The position numbers and the translations under genes were made by a program. Below the pieces are notes generated by a model. It ran no database searches, was not told where the DNA came from, and saw only the letters and a list, made by a program, of their open reading frames with translations. 64,000 nucleotides of DNA from Fibrobacter succinogenes (GTDB lineage Bacteria; Fibrobacterota; Fibrobacteria; Fibrobacterales; Fibrobacteraceae), in contig CADCBQ010000002.1 of the NCBI GenBank assembly GCA_902799745.1, forward strand, positions 102,758-166,757. Direction: 5' to 3'. Every line of letters starts with the position of its first letter. Within the stretch, counting starts at the first letter, position 1. Shown one piece after another: positions 50,895 to 60,065 of this stretch.

Positions 50895-51311
50895 ATGCTC
50901 CACGATACGCTTTACGATCCGATTCGCCAAAAGGAAGTTCCCGATACGCCCGAAGAACGGGTGCGTCAGGCGACCATCAAATTCCTGATGGACGAGGTTA
51001 AGGTGCCGCAGAACTTGATAGCGGTGGAGTTTGCGCTTTCGACGGTGGAATCTTCGACCGATGACCGCGTGGATTTACTTGTGCAAGATTTCAAGGCGTC
51101 CGGCGATTTAAAGCACCCGTGGCTTTTGGTGGAATGCAAGGCTCCTGGCGAATACACTTGGGAGGCTTTGCAGGTGCAGTTAAATAAGTATTTAAAGGTG
51201 CTTACGCCTAAGTACGTGATGCTGTCTCTGGGCGATGCCGTGCGTTATTTTGCGCTGGATGCGATAACCAAGCGCTTCCTGAAGATTGATTCGCTTCCTG
51301 AATTTGAATAA
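50895..51311 (+). CDS. Stand-alone HsdR-N-like PD-(D/E)xK protein
   Basis: A 138-residue protein matching the N-terminal nuclease domain of type I restriction enzyme R subunits (HSDR_N_2 type). Core residues are visible: DDRVDLLV, then WLLVECKAPGEY, giving the Asp and Glu-x-Lys of the nuclease motif. ALQVQLNKYLKVL follows. No helicase domain and no hsdM/hsdS genes are nearby. Such single-domain proteins are common and of unknown function; an intact active site suggests nuclease activity in repair or defence. Confidence 0.75.
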   Translation: MLHDTLYDPIRQKEVPDTPEERVRQATIKFLMDEVKVPQNLIAVEFALSTVESSTDDRVDLLVQDFKASGDLKHPWLLVECKAPGEYTWEALQVQLNKYLKVLTPKYVMLSLGDAVRYFALDAITKRFLKIDSLPEFE

Positions 51312-51357
51312 TGTGTAATGAGTAATTATACATTGCACATCTCACATTGCACATCAC
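51310..51357. repeat. ACATTGCACATCTCAC word repeat with hairpin
   Basis: ATGTGTAATG and CATTGCACAT pair around a ten-base loop, and a second CACATTGCACATC follows. It fills the whole gap between convergent genes and may serve as their terminator. Confidence 0.5.
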
Positions 51358-52652
51358 TTTACGATTGACTGTACGCTTCCATCTTTGAATCGTGTCGTAA
51401 GCGTGTCGCCGGGCTTGAGTTGGCTCTTGTTACGTACAAACTTTCCGTTTGCATCGAGCGTAAGCGTGTAGCCTTTTGAAAGCGTTGTTTCGGGGTCGGC
51501 ACTTTTTACGCGGAGTTCAATGAGGCTGAATTTCGACTTCTCAAGATCCAGAATCTTGCGAGAACCTTGGTGCAGACCTTCGCTGTCACGGGCGATGCGT
51601 TCGCGCTCGCCTCTAAAGATAAACTGCAAATCTTTCTGCAAGTTGCCCTTGTACAGCGAAAGCTTCATTGCTTCTTTTTGTATCAGGGCATTCACCTTTT
51701 GTTGCAGACGGTTGCCTTTGTTGGTCAGGTCGCGGTTGACTGTAACGAGCGTTTCTTTTGTCTGTAATGCAATGTCCTGTGCAAGTGAAAGCATGCGATT
51801 CCAACTGTCTGCAACGCGGTCAATCAGGCGCTTCGCGGTATCGGTCGGAGTAATGCAGGATTGGTAAGCGACTTCGTCCAAAAGGCTACGGTCAATTTCG
51901 TGTCCGATTCCGGTGAATACGGGCAGCGGGTAGTTCGCGACAGCGCGGCACAAGGCTTCGCTATCGAAAAAATTCAAATCGGTCTTGCTTCCGCCACCGC
52001 GGATAATGCAGACCACATCCAGTTCCGGATTTTTAGAAAGCTCTTCGAGGGCTGCGAGAACCGTTGGCTCGGTGTCGGCACCTTGCATCTTGGCGTAGGC
52101 AGTAGTTACCTTGAAGTTGAACGGCGATTCGGCAAGCTTGGTAGTAAAATCCTTGTAAGCGGCGGTGCCTTCACCTGTAATCAGACCAACACGAATCGGT
52201 ACATCGGCAAGCTCTAATGCCTTGTTCTTTTCAAGCAGGCCTTCGAGTGCAAGCCTTTTTAGAATTGCACTTTTGGTAAGAGCAAGTTCGCCGAGCGTGT
52301 AGACGGGGTCAATGTCCAGAATCTGTGCCTGTAACTTGCCGTAAGGCACATACAGGTCCGCTTTAATCAGAAAACTAACCTTGAGCTGTTCCTTAAGTTC
52401 AAAAGGCTGCGGATAGTTTTCGACTTTGGCGCGAATAGCCGCAAATTTTGCCGCAAAACAGTACAGCGGCACAGTCGCGAGTGGATTTACGTTCCCTTCT
52501 TCAAAGTCCGCAATACTCAGGTAAACGATTTTCGATTTCTCGTTAATCTGCGTAATCACGCCACGCACCCAAACGGCAGGAGTGGATTCCACCTTCTGCT
52601 TCAATGCTTTCATGTATTGCGTAACGGTGTAGGACTTGTTTTCGGATTCCAT
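51354..52652 (-). CDS. xseA: Exodeoxyribonuclease VII large subunit
   Basis: Single-strand exonuclease subunit, 432 residues. The N-terminal OB fold (WVRGVITQINEKSKIVYLSI) is followed by the catalytic core with RVGLITGEGTAAYKDF, VCIIRGGGSKTDLNFFD and FTGIGHEIDRSLLDEVAY, then a coiled-coil and the C-terminal LSKGYTLTLDANGKFV. The start lies 25 bases from the divergent antitoxin. The small subunit xseB is not adjacent. Confidence 0.92.
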   Translation of the reverse strand: MESENKSYTVTQYMKALKQKVESTPAVWVRGVITQINEKSKIVYLSIADFEEGNVNPLATVPLYCFAAKFAAIRAKVENYPQPFELKEQLKVSFLIKADLYVPYGKLQAQILDIDPVYTLGELALTKSAILKRLALEGLLEKNKALELADVPIRVGLITGEGTAAYKDFTTKLAESPFNFKVTTAYAKMQGADTEPTVLAALEELSKNPELDVVCIIRGGGSKTDLNFFDSEALCRAVANYPLPVFTGIGHEIDRSLLDEVAYQSCITPTDTAKRLIDRVADSWNRMLSLAQDIALQTKETLVTVNRDLTNKGNRLQQKVNALIQKEAMKLSLYKGNLQKDLQFIFRGERERIARDSEGLHQGSRKILDLEKSKFSLIELRVKSADPETTLSKGYTLTLDANGKFVRNKSQLKPGDTLTTRFKDGSVQSIVK

Positions 52653-52677
52653 GCGCAGAATATACTATTTTTAGGGC

Positions 52678-52878
52678 ATGTCTAAAGTTGTTTCTGCCAT
52701 GGAAGTCCGCCAGAATTTTGGCTCGATGTTGAACCAAGTTTCGCTCAAGGACGAAGAAATCGTCATCGAACGTGCAGGAAAACCCCTGGCGCGTCTGGTG
52801 AGCGTAAACGCTCCGACGGCAGGGCTTTTAGACTTTCGCGATATCGGTAAACTTCCGAACCAAATCTGGGAAGATTAA
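52678..52878 (+). CDS. Orphan Phd/YefM-type antitoxin
   Basis: A 66-residue protein with the Phd/YefM DNA-binding fold: SAMEVRQNFGSMLNQVS, then EIVIERAGKPLARLVSV. The C-terminal 15 residues (DFRDIGKLPNQIWED) resemble the toxin-binding tail of VapB/Phd proteins paired with PIN toxins. No toxin gene follows: the next gene is convergent and overlaps the stop codon by four bases. Divergent from xseA by 25 bases, so it could repress xseA or its own promoter. Confidence 0.8.
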   Translation: MSKVVSAMEVRQNFGSMLNQVSLKDEEIVIERAGKPLARLVSVNAPTAGLLDFRDIGKLPNQIWED

Positions 52879-54596
52879 TCCGCGTCTTCGATAATCGTAA
52901 TATTGAGCGTGTCGCGCTTTGCAGGGTCGGCCACACTCTGGGCAATCAGCTGAGCGGTCTTGTCAATTCCGTTTTCGAGAACAATTAAGTAGTCCGACGA
53001 AATTTCCTGTTCGCCATTGCAAGTTTCAGACTTGTAGTTACTGCTGTTGTTCAGGTAGTTCAGCGATTCACAGGGGACGAACCAGTCGATGTCGGAACCG
53101 ATAATTTTCCAGCTGCTGCTGGATTGCTGCTCCATTTGGAATGTGAAATCCTTAAAGCGGAGCGTGTCGCCGACAACATGGATCTGTTCATCGATGGCGG
53201 TGTTCTTTTCGGAATCGTAGAACTGCATGGTTTTCAAGAGTCCCGGCTGCTGAACCATGGTGTAGAGCTGCAGCACATAGCGCAGGCTGTCATGCTTCAG
53301 ACCCTGGTCAAGCGGATCCGAATTTAAGCGCAGGTAATGCAGGTAGTAAGGGCCTTCGGGCATCTTGTCGGTAATCTTCAGGGTGCCTCCGTAAGTGGCG
53401 CTTACTTTCGATACACGGTTCTTGTCCTGGTCCAAAATTTCAATAGAAACGTTTTCAAAGTTTTCGTCATTGTAGTTGTTGATCCAATGCTGAACTATTA
53501 TGGAATCGCCCTTTTTGTAGTCGCCAATCCACACGAACTGTTCCTGACGCAGGTTGTACTTGTAAATGCCGATGTCGTCTTTGGGGCGCGTTCTTTCGTA
53601 AGCTTCGCCTGGGTACTTGATCGAATCCGGATTGGAGAAGTATTCTCCTTGTTCCAACGCACGGGCTTTCGTTACCGCTTCAAAAGTGGCGAACGGACCT
53701 GTCCAAACGCTCGAGAAACTTTCTGGCTTGATCTTGATAGACCAGTTCACGGAATCGTTCGGCACAAGCATGGTATCCAGGTTGGTCTTTGAAGCACCGA
53801 GTTCCGTGTCACCGTCAACGAGCTTGTACAGAATAATGTTTTTACCTTCTGTAGTCAGGTTTACGCTGTAGCCTTCGTTTGCAGAGAATGCGATGGAAAC
53901 TTCTTCGGGAGAGTTGTCGATCAACATGATTCCGCGCAAGGTGTCGGTCATTTTCATCGATATCTTTTCTTCTTCGCCGGTGTACTTGTAGTAGGCGGAA
54001 TCGACAAGAACCTTGAGCTTCAGGCTGGATTCATCGTTGAATTCGCCTTCAACTTCAAGATAGTAGTGATCGCTACTAAAGGTGACAAAGGTATTCGAAT
54101 CTCTGAAGGTGGCGGTGGAGTCTGCACCGTAGCTAGGAATCAACGAATTCCTGTAAACGGAATCGGTTCTCATGGCGTTCTTGGGAGCCGCCATGGTTGC
54201 TTGCAGATAATCACCCATTTCGCTCTTGATTCGAATCTGCTCGCTTTCGATGTTCGTCGTGCTTGCAAAAACCTTGATGCGGCTGCCTTTGGGGAATTCG
54301 CCTAGATACATCGGCATCTTGGTGGCCATGCTGTCAAGGTAGATTTCGCTTTCATCCATCTTCGACGAATCGCCCTTGAACAGTTCCAAATAAAGGCGGA
54401 GCGTGTCGCCAAGTTTAACGGTGTCCTTGTAGTCAATGTCGGCACGGGTGCTCAGGGAGCTACTCGATCTGAACGAAGGTACCGAGGAGCTGGAATCTTC
54501 GTCCGAGGCCGAAGAACTGGAGTCGTCGCCGCAAGCTGTAATGGCGACGGACATGAACAACGCTGCACTAAGGCTTAAAAGATTCTTGAACTGCAT
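52875..54596 (-). CDS. Large Fibrobacter-type lipoprotein, function unknown
   Basis: A 573-residue lipoprotein (ITAC lipobox). A Ser/Asp/Glu spacer with three SSSS blocks (about 25-49) precedes a large beta-rich body. The Ser spacer is the style of F. succinogenes surface lipoproteins. No catalytic motif is recognised. It starts 11 bases after the stop of the tandem beta-helix protein, preceded by AGGAGAAAACCC, so the two form an operon and may act together at the cell surface. Confidence 0.7.
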   Translation of the reverse strand: MQFKNLLSLSAALFMSVAITACGDDSSSSASDEDSSSSVPSFRSSSSLSTRADIDYKDTVKLGDTLRLYLELFKGDSSKMDESEIYLDSMATKMPMYLGEFPKGSRIKVFASTTNIESEQIRIKSEMGDYLQATMAAPKNAMRTDSVYRNSLIPSYGADSTATFRDSNTFVTFSSDHYYLEVEGEFNDESSLKLKVLVDSAYYKYTGEEEKISMKMTDTLRGIMLIDNSPEEVSIAFSANEGYSVNLTTEGKNIILYKLVDGDTELGASKTNLDTMLVPNDSVNWSIKIKPESFSSVWTGPFATFEAVTKARALEQGEYFSNPDSIKYPGEAYERTRPKDDIGIYKYNLRQEQFVWIGDYKKGDSIIVQHWINNYNDENFENVSIEILDQDKNRVSKVSATYGGTLKITDKMPEGPYYLHYLRLNSDPLDQGLKHDSLRYVLQLYTMVQQPGLLKTMQFYDSEKNTAIDEQIHVVGDTLRFKDFTFQMEQQSSSSWKIIGSDIDWFVPCESLNYLNNSSNYKSETCNGEQEISSDYLIVLENGIDKTAQLIAQSVADPAKRDTLNITIIEDAD

Positions 54597-54607
54597 TGGG
54601 TTTTCTC

Positions 54608-57600
54608 CTAGTTCAGGATATAGAATTGTTGTTCGGCGGTAAATGCTTCACCGATGACGCGCAAAATATATTTGCCGGTGGGGAATGCCATTGCCTTGAA
54701 CTTGAAGTGTGTCTTCTTTTCGCCGGCGAGGTCGCGTGCGGCAACCGTGAGCATGCGCTTTCCGAATTCGTTTACGATTTCAATCTGCACGAACTGCGGG
54801 TAACCCACCGTCAAGTCAAAGTCGCATTCGAGGTTGTAAATGTCAATGTTGACTTTTGTCAGCGTGTAACCGCCATCCATCGCTTCGCCACCGACAGAAC
54901 GGGAGTTGTCGAAATAGCCTACATAGAGCGACGGTGCAAAATCTCTACCTAAAGAGGCTGAAGGCAAGACTGTTTCGCCAGGTTCTACGGCGGTAAGAAT
55001 CAGCGTGTACAGCTGCGAGGGGTGCTTGCGCTTGAAGAATTCCGTGAGAGTTGGGGTTCTTACGAATGCACCGAGAGGAGCCTTCGGGTTGATTGTGATA
55101 ATGCCCAAGAAGTCTGCGTACTTGGTATCAACGCCACCGCCCGAATTCTTGCGGATGTTAAACTGGCCACCCTTCTGCTGGGGGAGGTTTGCCGGTGCGT
55201 TTTCCCATGTAAGTTCGTAATCGACCCAATCGACGCCCAGTTTCTGGTCGCCAAAGTTCATGTCCTTGCCGGTTTCCTTAAGGCCGAAAATGTTCAGCTG
55301 CACGGGCTTCTTGATAGAATCCTTGTTGAATTCCAACTTGAGGGCTGCGTCGAACAGCGGTCCTGGCAACGAGGACAAATCGAATCGCAGATAAATCTTT
55401 CCGGCGTTTCCGGTGGTTACGTTGGCAACATGCAGTTCCGGGTCGGTGTTGTGCGGACTGAAGTTGTCAAATTCCGAAATCCAGGTGGCCGCACCCTTGC
55501 CGCTCGGGAATCCGTCGCCGGAGTTGTCGAGCGTGGTGTAGTGCTTGTCGAACACGTAAACCTTACCGGTGTCAGAACCCGATTGGTATCCGTCGTCGGC
55601 CGTAAAGATAATGTTGTAGCGACCGCTCGCGGTAAACGAAACATCGGTCTCGTATGCCATGCTGTCGGAGAATACGACTTTACCGGGGCCAAGTCCCTTC
55701 TTCCAGCGCACCGGGTCTTCGCAAAGTCCGTCACCACGACCGTCGTCTTCGACGGTTCCGCGCATCTTGAGCATGTTCGGTTGGACAATCACCATTTCCT
55801 TAGGAATAGATGCCTTCGGCTTTTCGTTTGCGCCAAGCTTCGGGGAATATCCGGTGAACAGCGGAATCATGACACCGCCGTTCGGTGTGTGCTTCAGGTC
55901 TTTGCCGTACAAGGACTTGATCTTAGATGCCTTTCTCGATTCTTCGACAATGGTGGGGTAGGCGTTTCCGCGGGTAAGTGTTTCGCGGAGGCCCGAAATA
56001 GAAAGTCCGGAATTGTCGTTGATGAACATCGGACGGTCTTTCGCCTTGTCGCTTGCGACGATTTCAACGCCAATCAGTTCGGCACGAGCCTTGTTGAAGT
56101 TCTGGATAATGGTGTTGCCCTTCTTGGCCGTAAGACCGAGAATCCAAATGTGGCCGCCATTGTTGCTGATCTTGGGGCCCTTTGTGTCGCCAATCAGGGC
56201 GACCTGGCGTCCCCACAGCTTCTGGTAGTTCAGCTGGATAGTTCCGAGCGTCACGTCTTCGAGGTAAATGTCTCCGCCGCCGACTTCGGCTGTTTCGAGC
56301 GAACGCACCATCATGTTCTTGAGGAGTAGGTTGCGCTTCGCCTTCATGATGATACCGCTTCCGAATTCAGAGAAACGTTCAATGGTAAGTTCGTTGAACG
56401 CACCGGCTTCGATAATGAACTTGCCTTTACCGTCGATACGTCCTTCGATACCGATAATCTGACGCACGCGGTTGCGGATGTAAATGTCGCGGTTGATTGT
56501 CCAGCGGCCTCCCGGCGGGAAGTAGATCGTTTCTGCACCGTCGTCGATGGCTTCTTGAATTGCCTTGGAATCATCGGAACCGGTATTCGATTTTCCACCG
56601 TAGTCGCCGGCAACTGTAATCCAGTTGTCCGCTTTTTGTTCCGGGAATGTCGGTGTTTCTGCAACTGCAAGACGCATCGACTGCTTGGGACTGTGACAGA
56701 GTTGCGGAGTCTCCTGAGTTGCAAATTCAATGATTTCGCCTTGGATCATCTCCTCGTTGTAGCCCTTCTTCTTGGACTGGATCATGGACTTGTAACGAGA
56801 AACCTTCATGGAACGAATGAAGATGTGGTTTTCATTCAAAATTGCTGCGGGAGCCTTGACTTTCTTGTTTTCGTTGTCGAATTCCAGTAAGCCGTCGAGC
56901 AGGCTCATCATGGCAAAATCGCCATGGTTATAAACAGCGGGGACATGTCCCTTGAATCGGAGGGCTCGAATGGCGAGGTTCATGTTCTCGTTTTCAATAC
57001 CATATTTCTTTTGGCCACCCATGGTCACGTGTTCAAGCGTTGCCGTACCTGCTTCGCCCTTGGCGTAAATGCCGATGTTGAAACCGCGAATTTCGGTGTT
57101 CTTGATCAACAGGGGGCCAATACCTTCGGTAAAGCCCAGGTCAATGCCGTAAACACCCGAGGTGTCGCCGGAATAAATCTTCACATTGTGGATGGTACCT
57201 TGGTTAGAGGCGTTAAACTGGACGCCGATGGCGCCGGGGTTCCCCTTACCGGTACGAATCGTTACATCTCGAATGGCGTTTCTGTATTTAGGACCGGGAC
57301 CTTCGCCGGTGAAAACAAGGGCTTTCGGAAATTCAGGGTTGTCGAAGCCGTAAGTGCTGTCTGCGAGCTGGATAATGGTTCCGCCCATGCTCTGGCCCTG
57401 CAAAATGGTCCTGCGGCTCGAAGATTCCTGTTTTTTGGTAACAGGCCAAGTCAGTTGGTCTGTAATTTTGTAAATACCATGCGGCAAATAGATAATATAG
57501 TCACCGTCGGGGTGATCGTTCAATGCCCTCTGAATAGCCTCGGTATCGTCAGTCTTACCATCGCCCTTTGCATAGTACGGGTCTTTGGTCACATTGACGA

Positions 57601-57682
57601 TATTCGACGCCATGGGGAATTCCACCTGGGCGAATACAGTAACTGCAAAAAAGACAATAAAATAGAATAGGGTCCTGTACAT
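54608..57682 (-). CDS. Secreted tandem beta-helix (pectate-lyase-3/GH55-like) protein
   Basis: A 1024-residue exported protein with signal peptide 1-18. Two right-handed beta-helix domains each begin with the pectate_lyase_3 hallmark: GDGKTDDTEAIQRALN (about 40-56) and TGSDDSKAIQEAID (about 369-382). Each is followed by YLPHGIY / FPPGGRW. This twin layout is that of GH55 beta-1,3-glucanases and of pectin-active proteins. An immunoglobulin-like segment and a DNRLRE-type beta-sandwich (about 725-915) come next. The ~80-residue tail ending FPTGKYILRVIGE...FYILN resembles a type IX-type sorting domain. Substrate unproven. Confidence 0.75.
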   Translation of the reverse strand: MYRTLFYFIVFFAVTVFAQVEFPMASNIVNVTKDPYYAKGDGKTDDTEAIQRALNDHPDGDYIIYLPHGIYKITDQLTWPVTKKQESSSRRTILQGQSMGGTIIQLADSTYGFDNPEFPKALVFTGEGPGPKYRNAIRDVTIRTGKGNPGAIGVQFNASNQGTIHNVKIYSGDTSGVYGIDLGFTEGIGPLLIKNTEIRGFNIGIYAKGEAGTATLEHVTMGGQKKYGIENENMNLAIRALRFKGHVPAVYNHGDFAMMSLLDGLLEFDNENKKVKAPAAILNENHIFIRSMKVSRYKSMIQSKKKGYNEEMIQGEIIEFATQETPQLCHSPKQSMRLAVAETPTFPEQKADNWITVAGDYGGKSNTGSDDSKAIQEAIDDGAETIYFPPGGRWTINRDIYIRNRVRQIIGIEGRIDGKGKFIIEAGAFNELTIERFSEFGSGIIMKAKRNLLLKNMMVRSLETAEVGGGDIYLEDVTLGTIQLNYQKLWGRQVALIGDTKGPKISNNGGHIWILGLTAKKGNTIIQNFNKARAELIGVEIVASDKAKDRPMFINDNSGLSISGLRETLTRGNAYPTIVEESRKASKIKSLYGKDLKHTPNGGVMIPLFTGYSPKLGANEKPKASIPKEMVIVQPNMLKMRGTVEDDGRGDGLCEDPVRWKKGLGPGKVVFSDSMAYETDVSFTASGRYNIIFTADDGYQSGSDTGKVYVFDKHYTTLDNSGDGFPSGKGAATWISEFDNFSPHNTDPELHVANVTTGNAGKIYLRFDLSSLPGPLFDAALKLEFNKDSIKKPVQLNIFGLKETGKDMNFGDQKLGVDWVDYELTWENAPANLPQQKGGQFNIRKNSGGGVDTKYADFLGIITINPKAPLGAFVRTPTLTEFFKRKHPSQLYTLILTAVEPGETVLPSASLGRDFAPSLYVGYFDNSRSVGGEAMDGGYTLTKVNIDIYNLECDFDLTVGYPQFVQIEIVNEFGKRMLTVAARDLAGEKKTHFKFKAMAFPTGKYILRVIGEAFTAEQQFYILN

Positions 57683-57764
57683 ACTAACCTCGAATGTAAA
57701 TATATATAAATAAAATTAATTCGGGATTAAAATAATTTTGAAATCAGACCCCTAAAATCACAAT

Positions 57765-58487
57765 TTACTTGCATTTTTCGTATACAAAGGGGTTATGATC
57801 CCCTTGAACCTTAAAAATGCGACGGTCACGCTCACATTCTTGGGGCGTTACCGGGTATAATTTGTCCCAAGCCTCGAACAATTTGCGGTCCTGCTTGGAC
57901 AAATTAACGCCATAGGTCTTTTCCATATAAAAATGGGCTCGGGCTATGATTCCACGGGCCTCTTCGCGAGGTTGAGCCTTCTTTTGTTTAAAATCTACGA
58001 TGGTCTTGCATCCGCCGTACATGGGCTCAGGGTCGTTTGTCCACTGGCTGTACATAAAGTTGTTACGGTCCCCGTTGACTTCGCCAATGGCGGGGTACAG
58101 GTTGTGCATGTCGCCTTCCATAATCTTGAAGGTCGTGTCGTTCGCGCTGCAGTTCTTGCGGCCTCCGTCGCGCCAGCAGGGGAGGTGTTGCCCCATATTG
58201 TGGGCGGTTACCATGTGCTCCCATTCGATGCGCTCGGCGCGCTTAAAGCTCTTGCGTTTCGGGTTTTCTCGCGGCTTGAAGTTGCAACTCGAAAAGTCGA
58301 CGTTCTTCTTGTCGTCGTATCGGCAACCGCAGTAAAGGGTTTCTTGAAGTTCGCCGTAATACACGCGCCTCAGCTGCTTGCTTGCGTCGCGGTAGTTGTA
58401 ATGCTGCGGGGCTGCTGTCGGGTCTACGCGCGACCAGGCAATAGCGATAAAAACCGCCAAAAGCAGTAATAATCCAAAACTTTTCAT
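57765..58487 (-). CDS. endA: Secreted endonuclease I (EndA/Dns family)
   Basis: Periplasmic or extracellular non-specific nuclease, 240 residues, with an N-terminal signal segment (1-19). The active-site block is RIEWEHMVTAHNMG, and the metal site includes GDMHNLYPAIGEVNGDRNNF. Eight cysteines fit the disulfide-bonded Vvn/Dns fold. It lies divergently from folC with an interspersed repeat between them. Confidence 0.9.
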   Translation of the reverse strand: MKSFGLLLLLAVFIAIAWSRVDPTAAPQHYNYRDASKQLRRVYYGELQETLYCGCRYDDKKNVDFSSCNFKPRENPKRKSFKRAERIEWEHMVTAHNMGQHLPCWRDGGRKNCSANDTTFKIMEGDMHNLYPAIGEVNGDRNNFMYSQWTNDPEPMYGGCKTIVDFKQKKAQPREEARGIIARAHFYMEKTYGVNLSKQDRKLFEAWDKLYPVTPQECERDRRIFKVQGDHNPFVYEKCK

Positions 58488-58514
58488 ATAAAAACCACCT
58501 TGTAATATAACATA

Positions 58515-58556
58515 ATTTCTCTCGTCTTTCGTCTCTAGTCTCTCGTCTATTATCTA
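58515..58556. repeat. CTCTCGTCT word repeat before folC
   Basis: TTTCTCTCGTCTTTCGTCTC then AGTCTCTCGTCTATTATCTAC. Same words as at 1972-2054, again immediately before a start codon (folC ATG at 58567). Confidence 0.55.
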
Positions 58557-58566
58557 CATTTGTCGC

Positions 58567-59862
58567 ATGCAATCGCTTGGTATGGATTATTTGAATTCTA
58601 GGCTCATGTTCGGCATGGTGCCGGGGCTTGAATCGACTCGAAAACTCTGCAACGCTCTCGGAAATCCTGAACGATCTTTCAAGACAATCCATATCGTCGG
58701 TACGAACGGCAAGGGCTCTACGAGCTATTACCTCGCTGGCATCTTGCAGGCACATGGTTTTAAGACGGGGCTTTTTACGAGCCCGCATCTGGTAAGCCTT
58801 CGCGAACGTATTCGTGTAAACGACAATCCTATTAGCGACGCTGATTTGGACCGTTTGCTCCTCCAGGTGAAGGCCGCTGCAGAACAAGTGCAGGTGGAGC
58901 CGACCTTCTTTGAGGTCTTGACCCTTGTATCATTTTTGTATTACGCCGAGCAGGGTGTAGATGTTGTTTCGATGGAAGCGGGCATGGGTGGTCGCTTGGA
59001 CAGTACGGCAGTTGCATGCGGCAATATCGTGGTGCTCACGAGTATCGGACTTGAACACACCGAAGTTTTGGGACCCACCGAAAGCGCGATTCTTAAAGAA
59101 AAGATGGCTATTGTTGATGCGGACCGTCGCCGCAATAAGACTTTTGTCGTTGGTGGCCTTTCCGAAGAATTATTGGTAGAGGCCCGAGCTTATGCCAGCG
59201 AACTCGATGCAGAATGCATCGTTCCTGCGATTCGGACCGACATCAAACTCCCGAATCTGGGCCGCCATTACATTGAAAACGCAAGCCTTTCTTTGGCCGC
59301 CGCCGAATGCTTCATTCAGGCCAGTGACTGTCCTTATGACGAAGCCTTGGCTCTCAAGACTCTTGAAACCCGCTCCTGGGCGGGGCGCATGCAGCAACTG
59401 AGCGATAAACAGGGTTGTGTTCGCTATATCCTCGACGGCGCTCACAATTCCCATGCGGTGCGTCGCTTGGTCGAAACCTTGGCGGAGTATTACCCCGATA
59501 CCAAGTTCCACTGCGTTTTTGGTGCTCTCAAAGATAAAGATGTGGGCGAAATGCTCAAGTTGATGGCTCCGTTTGTAAGCCACTGGCATATAACCAAGAC
59601 TCCTTACCCGCGTTTCCGTGAATTGGACGATTTGCGTTCGGAACTTTCGAACTTGGGTTTGGAAGTCGCTAGCGAAGGTGAACTCAGCCGCAATTTTTTG
59701 GATCAGGTCGCCGAGATTGCCTCTGCGGATAACGAAAATATTCCCGTTTTAGTGACCGGCAGCCTCTATATGATTGGCGAAACGGTGCAGGCCCTCAAGG
59801 ACGATTTTGACGATTTGGCTTTTTTCCGTGGCCTTGAACCATCAACTAACGAGCACCGCTAA
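58567..59862 (+). CDS. folC: Folylpolyglutamate/dihydrofolate synthase
   Basis: Mur-ligase-type enzyme that adds glutamate to folates and makes dihydrofolate, 431 residues. The P-loop is IVGTNGKGSTSYYL. FTSPHLVSLRERI, SMEAGMGGRLDSTA, GLEHTEVLG and ILDGAHNSHAVRRL are all present. The start lies next to the word repeat. It is followed by a 268-base leader region of the V-ATPase genes. Confidence 0.93.
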   Translation: MQSLGMDYLNSRLMFGMVPGLESTRKLCNALGNPERSFKTIHIVGTNGKGSTSYYLAGILQAHGFKTGLFTSPHLVSLRERIRVNDNPISDADLDRLLLQVKAAAEQVQVEPTFFEVLTLVSFLYYAEQGVDVVSMEAGMGGRLDSTAVACGNIVVLTSIGLEHTEVLGPTESAILKEKMAIVDADRRRNKTFVVGGLSEELLVEARAYASELDAECIVPAIRTDIKLPNLGRHYIENASLSLAAAECFIQASDCPYDEALALKTLETRSWAGRMQQLSDKQGCVRYILDGAHNSHAVRRLVETLAEYYPDTKFHCVFGALKDKDVGEMLKLMAPFVSHWHITKTPYPRFRELDDLRSELSNLGLEVASEGELSRNFLDQVAEIASADNENIPVLVTGSLYMIGETVQALKDDFDDLAFFRGLEPSTNEHR

Positions 59863-59883
59863 ATTTGCGTAGAAAACAAATTC

Positions 59884-59940
59884 TGTAAACTGTTTTGGCT
59901 CCAAAGCAAATCCTGTAAATCCAAAAGTTTTTCTTGTAAA
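59884..59940. repeat. Three TGTAAA iterons in the folC-V-ATPase gap
   Basis: CTGTAAA at 59883-59889, CTGTAAA at 59913-59919 and TTGTAAA at 59934-59940, spaced 30 and 21 bases. AT-rich surroundings. They may be a regulator site for the V-ATPase operon or chance. Confidence 0.25.
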
Positions 59941-60065
59941 CTTTAGTTTTCGCAAATTTTGCGTTTTTATCGCCAAAAACGTGGTTTTTATCCATTATTT
60001 CAAAAAATTTGCCGTTTTTTTCGACTTTTTGTCAAAATTACTTGTATATTACTATCGAAATTTTC

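Noticed and set aside
51310..51357. CRISPR-like short repeat array
   Set aside because: Words are only 6-13 bases, overlapping, and lack regular spacers; no cas genes.
52678..52878. Complete toxin-antitoxin pair
   Set aside because: Only the antitoxin is present; both flanking genes are unrelated (xseA, lipoprotein).
55022..56329. A 435-codon plus-strand frame opposite the beta-helix gene
   Set aside because: Shadow frame; valine/arginine-rich translation with no motif.
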